A stretch of 5,908 bases of DNA. Origin: an uncultured Flavobacteriales bacterium. Its GTDB lineage: Bacteria > Bacteroidota > Bacteroidia > Flavobacteriales_D > Sanyastnellaceae. The stretch lies in contig CALBSW010000140.1 in assembly GCA_937967465.1 (NCBI GenBank), forward strand, positions 1-5,908. Direction: 5' to 3'. How positions within the stretch are numbered: the stretch's first letter is position 1; the number at the start of each line of letters is the position of its first letter. A program made the translations under genes and the position numbers. The notes under the pieces were generated by a model. The model searched no databases and was not told where the DNA came from. It saw nothing but the letters and a program-made list of their open reading frames with translations. Positions 1 through 5,908 of this stretch are shown piece after piece.

Positions 1-311
1 CCGAGCTTGATGTCCTTGATGACGAGCTCGGTGAGGGACGGACGGAATCCGTTCATTTTCTGGTAACCCTTGCGCCGCTTCTTTTTGAAGACGAGCACCT
101 TGTCACCTTTCAGGTGGCGTTCGACCGTGGCATTCACGGCTGCGCCGGGGACTGCGGGGGCGCCAACGGTCACTTTGGATCCGTCGTCGACGAGAAGAAC
201 CCGGTCAAAGCTGACCTTGGCACCTTCATCATCCTTGAGACGGTTCACATAGAGCCGCTGATCTTGCTGAACCTTGTATTGGTGCCCTGCAATTTCTACG
301 ATGGCGTACAT
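1..311 (-). CDS. rplU: 50S ribosomal protein L21 (partial, 3' end beyond the left edge)
   Basis: L21 is a large-subunit ribosomal protein that binds 23S rRNA. The visible part is 103 complete codons plus two bases of a Gly codon. It starts MYAIVEIAGHQYKV, the typical L21 opening (MYAIVEIGGKQYKV in many bacteria), continues with a VLLVDDGSKVTVGAP strand, and has the basic RNA-binding stretch VFKKKRRKGYQKMNGFRP at about residues 74-91. E. coli L21 is 103 residues, so this one is at least slightly longer; whether it has a C-terminal extension cannot be seen. The ATG start is supported by the family N-terminus and by an AGAGG ribosome-binding sequence at 323-319, seven bases upstream. It follows hemCD in the same direction after 113 bases and seems to have its own promoter. 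rpmA (L27) usually follows rplU and would lie outside the window. Family assignment is very secure. Confidence 0.96.
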   Translation of the reverse strand, partial: MYAIVEIAGHQYKVQQDQRLYVNRLKDDEGAKVSFDRVLLVDDGSKVTVGAPAVPGAAVNATVERHLKGDKVLVFKKKRRKGYQKMNGFRPSLTELVIKDIKL

Positions 312-338
312 GATGAAACCTCTGTTTTTAAAGGGGTG

Positions 339-370
339 CGAAGATACGTGATTTCCAGTGGGGTTGAAAA
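339..370 (-). promoter_or_regulatory. Candidate Bacteroidota-type promoter of rplU
   Basis: On the minus strand, TATCTTCG at 346-339 resembles the Bacteroidota -7 element TAnnTTTG, with one mismatch. TTTTC lies exactly 19 bases upstream (370-366), in the place expected for the -33 TTTG/TTG element. Transcription would begin a few bases after 339, leaving a leader of about 20-26 bases before the rplU ATG at 311, with AGAGG inside it. The position and spacing are seen directly; the function is inferred from the known Bacteroidota promoter consensus. Confidence 0.5.
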
Positions 371-414
371 CTCTTGGTCAATTGCTTGGCCAAGTGGGAG
401 GGCGAACCCCCTGT
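366..414 (-). terminator. Possible weak terminator after hemCD
   Basis: Just after the hemCD stop the minus strand can form two small hairpins. One is GGGGG-TTCG-CCCTC (411-398), five pairs including one G-U, with a four-base loop. The other is CTTGG (394-390) with CCAAG (377-373), five pairs, followed two bases later by TTTT (370-367). Neither stem is strong, and the T run is short and overlaps the proposed -33 element of rplU. Some hem transcripts may read through into rplU. Confidence 0.25.
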
Positions 415-424
415 TTTCCGCAAG

Positions 425-1939
425 TCAGGCCTCCTGGAGGGCCTCCCAAATGCCGAACGCATCGGGGTGTTTCGCTACGGAATGTGCCCACCCGCGCTCA
501 CGGAGTGCCTCTGCCGTGCTGGGACCCATTGCGACGATGCGAGAAGGTGCTTCTCCTGGCCAGTGCTGGACATTGGAGGGAGAAGTGAAGCACACGACAT
601 CAGCCAGCGGGGGAGCAGTGGGGTTGGGTTCCGCTTCATAGGCGGGCCAAGCGTGAATGTGACAGGGAGCGGCGCTTCCTGTTTCCCAGCGTCGCTTCGA
701 TTGTGTGCTGTGCGGAATGGCGACCGTGTCCGCGGCTGTACGCTCGGCGGCAAAGGCATTCCAGGAACGGGCGGGCTCTCCATCTCCAATGAAGCCGATG
801 CGGGACATCAGATCGTCGGGAACGGTTTCGGCGGTGCCGGGTCCGGCAGCGGCCAGTTGGATGTCGTTTTGGTCACGGATCCAGTCCGCTGCGATGTGCA
901 CGGCTCCGGGGCTGGTGAGCCACACCCAGTTGAATGTGGCTTTGGGTGGTGTTGTCGTGGTGGCCTCCAGTACGTTGCCGGACCATTCCAGCAGGGTGGA
1001 CCCGTTGGCTTTGGCCAGCCGACTGAGAATGTCCGCCTTGGGGGATCGGGTGATGAGGATGCGCTGCGCCGCAGGTGGTTGGCGGAGCAGGTCCAGAGCG
1101 GCGGTGGCATCGGGGGCGACAATGCGCTGGGGACCCTGTGCGCTCTGCAAGAAGGCCCGAAGGCCGCCTTCCGGGAGGACGTGAGCCCCGAATGGCAGTT
1201 GGCACCCCCCTTCCAATGCCCGGAGGATGGCGCGTTCGGATTCAATGGCACCGGCGGTGGCATCGTCCTGAAGGCCATTCAACCAAGCGAGGTTGGGATC
1301 GTCCTGCCGCATCTGAAGGGCGAGGGCGCCTTGGGCGGGGGCGGGCACGAAATGGCGCGGGTCGAGGTCGAGGCGAACGAGGTCGCTCAAGTCGAGCTCC
1401 AGCCGGTCCAGCCCTGCAGCAGCCAGGACGATGGCGTCATATCGCCCTTCTCGGAGGCGTTCAATGCGGGTGGGGACATTGCCACGAAGGGCCTGGATGT
1501 CGAGGTCGGGCCGCAGGAGCAGAAGTTGATCGCGGCGGCGAACGGAGGAGGTGCCCACCGTGGCGCCAAGCGCCAAAGGCAACCAAGGCCGGGCCGCGTG
1601 GGATTCACGGCGGATCAGCAGCACGTCCTGTGCTGCAGCGCGCTCTGGGACCGCAGCAATGGTCAGACCTTCCGGCTGTCGGGTCTCGAGGTCTTTGTGG
1701 CTGTGCACGGCGAGGTCCACAGTGCAGTCCAACAGGGCCTGCTCGATTTCCTTGGTGAAGAACCCTTTGCCCTCGAGCTTCTCAAAGGCTTGAACCTGTT
1801 CGCGGTCCCCTTGCGTCGAGAGGATGTGAATGTCACAGGTGCCGCCGCGGGATTCGATCAAGTCTCGAACGTGGTGGGCTTGCCATCGGGCCAGGTCGCT
1901 GCCTCGGGTGCCGATTCGAAAATGTGGTCCGGTGCCCAT
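425..1939 (-). CDS. hemCD: Fused porphobilinogen deaminase - uroporphyrinogen-III synthase
   Basis: This 504-residue protein joins two consecutive cytosolic tetrapyrrole enzymes. Residues about 7-285 are HemC, which polymerises four porphobilinogens to hydroxymethylbilane. Visible motifs are IGTRGS (9-14), STQGDR (41-46), VHSHKD with the catalytic Asp83, GTSSVRRR (129-136), LRGNVPTR (151-158), PAPAQGAL, and GGCQLPFGA with Cys246, which carries the dipyrromethane cofactor. Residues about 292-504 resemble HemD, which closes and inverts ring D to give uroporphyrinogen III. It has the two similar halves of that fold: RILITRSP, LTSPGAV and AAAGPGTAETV in the first, and CFTSPSNV and AMGPSTAEALRERGW in the second. 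HemD sequences are poorly conserved, so that half rests on pattern and position. Only about 45 residues separate Cys246 from the HemD start, against about 70 after the equivalent Cys in E. coli HemC, so HemC domain 3 is short. The ATG starts three bases after the hemA stop, in the same frame, with AAGG at 1950-1947 as a possible ribosome-binding site. Confidence 0.93.
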   Translation of the reverse strand: MGTGPHFRIGTRGSDLARWQAHHVRDLIESRGGTCDIHILSTQGDREQVQAFEKLEGKGFFTKEIEQALLDCTVDLAVHSHKDLETRQPEGLTIAAVPERAAAQDVLLIRRESHAARPWLPLALGATVGTSSVRRRDQLLLLRPDLDIQALRGNVPTRIERLREGRYDAIVLAAAGLDRLELDLSDLVRLDLDPRHFVPAPAQGALALQMRQDDPNLAWLNGLQDDATAGAIESERAILRALEGGCQLPFGAHVLPEGGLRAFLQSAQGPQRIVAPDATAALDLLRQPPAAQRILITRSPKADILSRLAKANGSTLLEWSGNVLEATTTTPPKATFNWVWLTSPGAVHIAADWIRDQNDIQLAAAGPGTAETVPDDLMSRIGFIGDGEPARSWNAFAAERTAADTVAIPHSTQSKRRWETGSAAPCHIHAWPAYEAEPNPTAPPLADVVCFTSPSNVQHWPGEAPSRIVAMGPSTAEALRERGWAHSVAKHPDAFGIWEALQEA

Positions 1940-1942
1940 GGG

Positions 1943-3172
1943 TCAGCCTTGGTCGAGTTGTTCCATCACGACTTCTTTGGCCAATCGCATGGGCAGGGAG
2001 ACGTACTTCTTCTCCAAGTATTGGACAATGCGGTCCACCAATTCCCTGGAATCGCCGTCCAGATTGTCCAGCTCCGCTGCAAAGACTTCGTTGAGTGCCG
2101 TGTGGCGCACTTCCGCGATGAGAGCGGGCAAATCACGCAGGGCCTTTTCGACTTTCCGCTGCTGCAGTCGGGAAGCCAACTCCGACATGCCTTCTTCCAC
2201 AATCTTCTGGCAATCCCCCAAAGCGGCCCGGCGCCCGGCCGTGTTGGCCTCGGCGATGGGTTGGAGCTCGGCAATGCCCATGACCTCGGTGTCGGGCCGT
2301 TGACGGAATGCGTCATCCACGCCAGCAGGCACACTCAAATCCAGCACACGCACCCTTTTTTCGGGCAAAGCGGACGCCGCGGCAGCATCCAAAATGGCGC
2401 GATCGCTTCCCGTGCACAGGAAAATGGCGTCTGGACCTTGGGCGAGGGCGTCGTGCAAGGCGTCCATGCCGGCCCAAGTCCACTCCCTGGGTGCTGCGAG
2501 TGCTTCTGCCTTGGATGCCGTCCGGTTGAGGACGTGCACATGGGTGTATCCTTCTTTGGTCAGATAGCGCGCGATGTTGGCGTGGGTTTGACCAGCTCCG
2601 ATCATGAGCAGGCGCGCATCCTTGGCCAGGCCCCATTCGCGGAAGGCTTTCCAGCCGAGGGCGTTGACCGACACGCTGAGTCGGGCGATGTTCGTTTCGG
2701 TGAAGACGCGTTTGGCGGTTTCCACGGCCACGCGCTCCGTGATGCGCAATTGGTCTCCGGCCAGGCCCCATGCACGGGCTTGTTCCATCGCCTTGCGGAC
2801 TTGGGTCAAGATTTCACGTTCACCGAGGACCATCGATTCGAGCCCCGAACTGACGCGAAGCAGGTGTCGAACCGCTTCGTCTCCATGGACAACCATGGCA
2901 TTCGCCATCAAATCGCGCATGGCCTCCTCATCTGGATGGAAGGCTTGAAACAGCTGTTGCAGGCGGCCCATGCAGAAGTAGGCCTCATCGACCATCATGA
3001 ATTCCACCCGATTGCAGGTGGTGAGATAGGCGATGCCTTCCACACCGAGGGCCGTTTTCAGGTCGGTCAGGAACGCTTCCTGTCGGTCCTCTGGCACGTG
3101 CAACTGACCGATGCGTTCAATGGACGCATTGCGGTGGTGCAGGCTGACGATGTGGAGGTGTTCGTTGTGCAC
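1943..3172 (-). CDS. hemA: Glutamyl-tRNA reductase
   Basis: HemA reduces glutamyl-tRNA(Glu) with NADPH to glutamate-1-semialdehyde, the committed step of the C5 route to 5-aminolevulinate and heme. The 409-residue protein has the family layout: a catalytic N-terminal domain with TTCNRVE (nucleophile Cys53) and GLESMVLGE (110-118); the bridging VETAKRVFTETNI segment; an NADPH-binding Rossmann domain with IGAGQTH (191-197) and LNRT; DLSVPAGVD in place of the usual D(I/L)(A/S)VPR motif; and a helical C-terminal dimerisation domain from about residue 310. The length is normal. The start is GTG: an in-frame TGA lies only two codons upstream, no ATG occurs earlier in the frame, and family members begin a few residues before the IVSLHHR strand. 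No Shine-Dalgarno sequence precedes it. It is the first gene of a hemA-hemCD unit and is separated from nrdA by a terminator. Heme control of HemA stability is known in other bacteria but is not visible here. Confidence 0.96.
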   Translation of the reverse strand: MHNEHLHIVSLHHRNASIERIGQLHVPEDRQEAFLTDLKTALGVEGIAYLTTCNRVEFMMVDEAYFCMGRLQQLFQAFHPDEEAMRDLMANAMVVHGDEAVRHLLRVSSGLESMVLGEREILTQVRKAMEQARAWGLAGDQLRITERVAVETAKRVFTETNIARLSVSVNALGWKAFREWGLAKDARLLMIGAGQTHANIARYLTKEGYTHVHVLNRTASKAEALAAPREWTWAGMDALHDALAQGPDAIFLCTGSDRAILDAAAASALPEKRVRVLDLSVPAGVDDAFRQRPDTEVMGIAELQPIAEANTAGRRAALGDCQKIVEEGMSELASRLQQRKVEKALRDLPALIAEVRHTALNEVFAAELDNLDGDSRELVDRIVQYLEKKYVSLPMRLAKEVVMEQLDQG

Positions 3173-3179
3173 AGCAGTT

Positions 3180-3187
3180 CAAAGGTC
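3180..3187 (-). promoter_or_regulatory. Weak -7-like element just before hemA
   Basis: GACCTTTG (3187-3180 on the minus strand) matches the Bacteroidota -7 element TAnnTTTG at five of six fixed positions and ends seven bases before the hemA GTG. No TTG or TTTG stands at the expected -33 position. If real, it would give a leaderless or nearly leaderless hemA mRNA. hemA should need a promoter somewhere in 3251-3173, because a strong terminator separates it from nrdA, and this is the best match I see there. Confidence 0.2.
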
Positions 3188-3251
3188 GTTCAGCCTTGTG
3201 AATGGACCGCTGGTTTGGGCTTCGTTGGCGCAGTGGGAGACGTGGCGCATG

Positions 3252-3279
3252 AAAAAGGCGGCCTGTTGGGGCCGCCTTT
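3252..3279 (-). terminator. Intrinsic terminator of nrdA
   Basis: On the minus strand a perfect 10-pair stem, AAAGGCGGCC (3279-3270) with GGCCGCCTTT (3263-3254), closes a six-base loop. The transcript continues with further T residues, so the run is TTTTT at 3256-3252. It begins 22 bases after the nrdA stop codon. This is a textbook Rho-independent terminator and separates the nrd and hem transcription units. The flanking A/T tracts on both sides could allow some action in the plus direction, but no plus-strand gene leads into it. Confidence 0.87.
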
Positions 3280-3300
3280 CTCTGTGGATGGGGTTGGGAA

Positions 3301-5676
3301 TCAACCGCTGCACATTTCGCAGTCCGGTCCATTCTCGATGGAGCAAGCTGCGACCTGCTCTTCGTGGGACATGGCGGCCACCTCCTTGGCGGCGGCGTCA
3401 GGCTGTTCCTTGTACTTCTTGTCGACCGTGAACTTGATGGCGTCCGTGGCCGCCTTGGTGCGCAGGTAGTACATGCCAGTCTTGAGGCCGGAGCGCCAGG
3501 CGTGGAAGTGCATGGACGTCAGCTTCGGCGCATTGGCGTTCTCCATGAACACGTTCAGCGACTGGGACTGGCAGATGTATGCACCGCGGTCAGCAGCCAT
3601 GTCGAGGATGGCGCGCTGCGGAATCTCCCATGCCGTGCGGTAGAGCAGCTTGAGGTTCTCCGGAATGTTCGGGATGTTCTGGACGGAACCGTTGGCTGCG
3701 ATGAGCTGGTTCTTCATCTCCTCGTCCCACAGGCCCAGCTTCGTGAGGTCGCGGAGCAAGTGCTTGTTGACGATGATGAACTCTCCGCTCAAGGTGCGGC
3801 GGGTGTAGATGTTCGAGGTGTAGGGCTCGAAGCACTCATTGTTGCCGAGAATCTGGGCCGTGGATGCGGTGGGCATCGGGGCGACGAGCAAGCTGTTCCG
3901 CATGCCCTTGTCCATGATCTCTTCCTTGAGGACGTCCCACTCCCAACGGTCGCTCGGGGTGACGCCCCACATGTCGAACTGGAGCTGTCCCTTGGAGGCC
4001 GGTGAGCCTTCGAAGGTCTCGTACGCCCCTTCTTCAATCGCCAAATCCTTGGACGCGGAACAGGCCGCGTAGTAGATGGTCTCGAAGACATCCTTGTTGA
4101 GCTGGCGGGCTTCTTCGGAGTCGAAGGGCAAGCGCATCAGGATGAAGGCGTCGGCCAGGCCTTGAACGCCCAGGCCCACGGGACGGTGGCGCATGTTGGA
4201 GTTGCGGGCCTCCGGGATGGGGTAGTAGTTGCGGTCGATGACGCGGTTGAGGTTCTTGGTCACCTGGTAGGTCACTTCGAACAGCTTGTCGTGGTCAAAG
4301 GAACCCTGCTCGGTGACGAACTTCGGGATGGCGATGGAAGCCAGGTTGCACACTGCGACCTCGTCCTTGGAGGTGTACTCGATGATCTCGGTACAGAGGT
4401 TGGAGGAACGGATGGTACCGAGGTTCTGCTGGTTGGACTTGCCGTTGGCGGCATCCTTGTACAGCATGTATGGCACGCCCGTCTCAATCTGGCTCTCGAC
4501 AATCTTGAACCACAGCTCCTGGGCCTTCATGGTCTTGCGTCCCTTGCCCTCGGCCTCGTATTTCTCATACAGGGCTTCGAACTCCGGTCCCCAGCTGTCT
4601 GTCAGACCTGGGCACTCGTTGGGGCACATGAGGGTCCAATCGCCGTCCTCTTCGACGCGCTTCATGAAGAGGTCCGGCACCCACAGGGCGTAGAAGAGGT
4701 CGCGGGCGCGTTGCTCCTCCTTTCCGTGGTTCTTCTTCAGGTCGAGGAAATCGAAGACGTCGGCGTGCCACGGCTCGATGTAGATGGCAAAGGAGCCCTT
4801 GCGCTTGCCGCCGCCCTGGTCCACATAGCGGGCAGTGTCATTGAAGACACGGAGCATGGGGACAATGCCGTTGGAGGTGCCGTTCGTGCCGCGGATGTAG
4901 GAACCGGTGGCGCGCACGTCGTGGATGGCGAGGCCGATGCCGCCGGCATTCTGGGAAATCTTGGCGCACTGCTTCAGCGTGTCGTAGATGCCGCTGATGC
5001 TGTCCTCCTGCATGGTGAGGAGGAAGCAGCTGGACATTTGCGGCTTGGGCGTACCGGCGTTGAACAGGGTGGGAGTGGCGTGGGTAAACCAGCCCTCCGA
5101 CATCATGTTGTAGGTCTTGATGGCGCTGTCGATGTCGTCCTTGTGGATGCCCACGGACACGCGCATCAGCATCTGCTGGGGGCGCTCGGTCACTTCACCG
5201 TCAAGCTTCAGCAGGTAGGACCGCTCCAGCGTCTTGAATCCGAAGTAGTCGTAGTTGAAGTCGCGGTCATAGATGATTGCGGAGTCCAGTGCCTCGGCAT
5301 TGGCTTCGATGATCTCCATGACATCGTCGGCCACCAAGCCGGCGTCTTCACCGGTGATGGGGTCCTTGTAGGTGTGCAGGTCGCGCATGACCTCCGTGAA
5401 GGACTTCTTGGTCGTCTTGTGGAGGTTGGAGACCGCGATGCGGGAGGCGAGTTGGGCGTAATCCGGGTGGTTCACCGCGTTGGTGGCCGCCACCTCAGCA
5501 GCGAGGTTGTCCAGCTCCGAGGTGGTGACGCCGTCGTACACGCCTTCAATGACGCGCATGGCCACAGATACGGGGTCCACTTTTTCGTGGAGTCCGTAGC
5601 AGAGCTTCTTCACCCGTGCGGTGATCTTGTCGAATTGGACCTGTTCCTGGCGTCCATCCCTCTTGACGACGTACAT
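3301..5676 (-). CDS. nrdA: Class I ribonucleoside-diphosphate reductase, large (alpha) subunit, eukaryote-like
   Basis: NrdA reduces ribonucleoside diphosphates to deoxyribonucleotides together with the radical-generating NrdB. The 791-residue protein is complete. An ATP-cone (about 1-95, starting MYVVKRDGR) forms the activity site, with Asp56 matching mammalian Asp57, needed for dATP inhibition. The ten-stranded barrel carries redox Cys217 (SSCFLL), Asn426-Cys428-Glu430 (SNLCTE; Cys428 forms the thiyl radical) and Cys443 (VCNLAS). MPTASTAQILGNNE marks the phosphate-binding region, Tyr736-Tyr737 (GMYYLRT) are the radical-path tyrosines, and Cys786/Cys789 (CEMCSG) form the swinging tail that thioredoxin-type proteins reduce. 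Every numbered residue sits one position below its counterpart in mammalian RRM1 (792 residues, numbering from memory). The frame stays open upstream to a TTG at 5736, but ATG at 5676 gives the conserved N-terminus, so I chose it. An A-rich AATCAAAACAC, not a Shine-Dalgarno sequence, precedes it. The gene lies 217 bases after the nrdB end and is closed by a strong terminator. Confidence 0.97.
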   Translation of the reverse strand: MYVVKRDGRQEQVQFDKITARVKKLCYGLHEKVDPVSVAMRVIEGVYDGVTTSELDNLAAEVAATNAVNHPDYAQLASRIAVSNLHKTTKKSFTEVMRDLHTYKDPITGEDAGLVADDVMEIIEANAEALDSAIIYDRDFNYDYFGFKTLERSYLLKLDGEVTERPQQMLMRVSVGIHKDDIDSAIKTYNMMSEGWFTHATPTLFNAGTPKPQMSSCFLLTMQEDSISGIYDTLKQCAKISQNAGGIGLAIHDVRATGSYIRGTNGTSNGIVPMLRVFNDTARYVDQGGGKRKGSFAIYIEPWHADVFDFLDLKKNHGKEEQRARDLFYALWVPDLFMKRVEEDGDWTLMCPNECPGLTDSWGPEFEALYEKYEAEGKGRKTMKAQELWFKIVESQIETGVPYMLYKDAANGKSNQQNLGTIRSSNLCTEIIEYTSKDEVAVCNLASIAIPKFVTEQGSFDHDKLFEVTYQVTKNLNRVIDRNYYPIPEARNSNMRHRPVGLGVQGLADAFILMRLPFDSEEARQLNKDVFETIYYAACSASKDLAIEEGAYETFEGSPASKGQLQFDMWGVTPSDRWEWDVLKEEIMDKGMRNSLLVAPMPTASTAQILGNNECFEPYTSNIYTRRTLSGEFIIVNKHLLRDLTKLGLWDEEMKNQLIAANGSVQNIPNIPENLKLLYRTAWEIPQRAILDMAADRGAYICQSQSLNVFMENANAPKLTSMHFHAWRSGLKTGMYYLRTKAATDAIKFTVDKKYKEQPDAAAKEVAAMSHEEQVAACSIENGPDCEMCSG

Positions 5677-5893
5677 GTGTTTTGATTCGATTGACCCCCA
5701 GATTGGAGGCGAAGGTTCTGTATACCGAGACGACAAGGTCCCGGTGGATTTGGGTTGCGTTAAGGTTTGGTTCGGAAGCCAGAGGAACCCATCGCAATGG
5801 GATTCGTCCTGGTCGGCACTTTCAATTTGCGAAATCTCTGCGCCGGATTCCGGGGGGGTGGGGAGTCAGTTGTGAACGATTTCCCCGTGGATA
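5677..5893 (-). other. nrdB-nrdA spacer, no gene seen
   Basis: These 217 bases hold no convincing coding sequence. A bulged inverted repeat is visible at 5785-5805: on the minus strand GAATCCCAT, a TGCG loop, then ATGGGTTC, giving eight pairs with one unpaired T. There is also a C7-A-C4-type tract at about 5862-5852 on the minus strand and a small CCGG-AAT-CCGG hairpin beside it, without a T run. I found no clear TAnnTTTG promoter element, no NrdR-box pair and no terminator for nrdB. nrdB and nrdA may therefore be co-transcribed with an unusually long spacer. Confidence 0.4.
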
Positions 5894-5908
5894 TCAGAAG
5901 TCGGCGTC
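5894..5908 (-). CDS. nrdB: C-terminal end of a probable ribonucleotide reductase small subunit (partial)
   Basis: Only four codons and a TGA stop fall in the window, reading D-A-D-F-stop on the minus strand. On its own this is very short. However, mammalian R2 proteins end in the heptapeptide FTLDADF, the tail that docks the small subunit onto the large one, and the gene immediately downstream encodes a large subunit closely resembling mammalian R1. Position, strand and tail together make nrdB the best call. The di-iron/tyrosyl-radical domain lies beyond the right edge. A chance four-residue match in this frame is possible. Confidence 0.68.
   Translation of the reverse strand, partial: DADF

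Noticed and set aside
374..3469. A very long open frame (about 1031 codons) on the plus strand running antisense to hemCD, hemA and the end of nrdA.
   Set aside because: It is opposite three well-identified genes, and its protein is low-complexity Gly/Val/Gln-rich with no recognisable motif. hemA and hemCD share one frame, and G+C-rich genes with few TTA, CTA and TCA codons leave the mirrored frame open, which explains its length.
4162..5685. A 507-codon open frame on the plus strand antisense to nrdA.
   Set aside because: It lies wholly opposite highly conserved NrdA codons, and its Val/Leu/Gly/His-rich product looks like a mirrored translation, with no family signature.
5677..5736. A 20-residue N-terminal extension of NrdA starting at a TTG.
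   Set aside because: The family N-terminus begins at MYVVKRDGR, which has an ATG at 5676. The extra residues show no conserved pattern and the TTG has no ribosome-binding sequence.
5715..5742. TTGTCG and TATACA near 5736-5719 (minus) as a sigma70-like nrdA promoter.
   Set aside because: The two elements are only six bases apart, far from the usual 16-18, and the Bacteroidota-type TAnnTTTG element is absent.
5852..5863. G7-T-G4 run on the plus strand as a G-quadruplex.
   Set aside because: There are too few separated G tracts for a convincing four-tract quadruplex, and nothing nearby supports a role.

Overview
The window is G+C-rich, compact bacterial DNA in which every gene I can support lies on the minus strand. 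The most likely source is a member of the Bacteroidota, probably a flavobacterial-type lineage with an unusually G+C-rich genome. Four features point that way: an L21 protein of the Bacteroidota kind; a porphobilinogen deaminase fused to uroporphyrinogen-III synthase; a eukaryote-like class I ribonucleotide reductase; and a TAnnTTTG-like promoter in front of rplU with little Shine-Dalgarno use elsewhere. The phylum call is inference from protein character, not from a search.

Read in the direction of transcription (right to left), the layout is as follows. At 5908-5894 are the last four codons and stop of a gene ending in DADF, almost certainly nrdB, the small subunit of class I ribonucleotide reductase. 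A 217-base spacer follows. Then comes complete nrdA (5676-3301), the large subunit, closed by a strong intrinsic terminator (3279-3252). After about 80 bases hemA (glutamyl-tRNA reductase, GTG start, 3172-1943) begins. Three bases after its stop starts hemC-hemD, a fused two-enzyme gene (1939-425). A 113-base gap carries a plausible Bacteroidota-type promoter, and then rplU (ribosomal protein L21) runs off the left edge.

Functionally there are three units. nrdB-nrdA makes deoxyribonucleotides. hemA-hemCD commits glutamyl-tRNA to tetrapyrroles and carries porphobilinogen on to uroporphyrinogen III; HemL (glutamate-1-semialdehyde aminomutase) and HemB (porphobilinogen synthase) act between HemA and HemC and are not in the window. 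rplU starts a ribosomal protein unit.

No mobile element, CRISPR array, tRNA, rRNA or defence system was seen. This is core metabolism. The most interesting points are the HemC-HemD fusion with a shortened HemC domain 3, the in-frame TGA-CCC-ATG junction between hemA and hemCD, and the near residue-for-residue match of NrdA (and the NrdB tail) to the animal enzyme.
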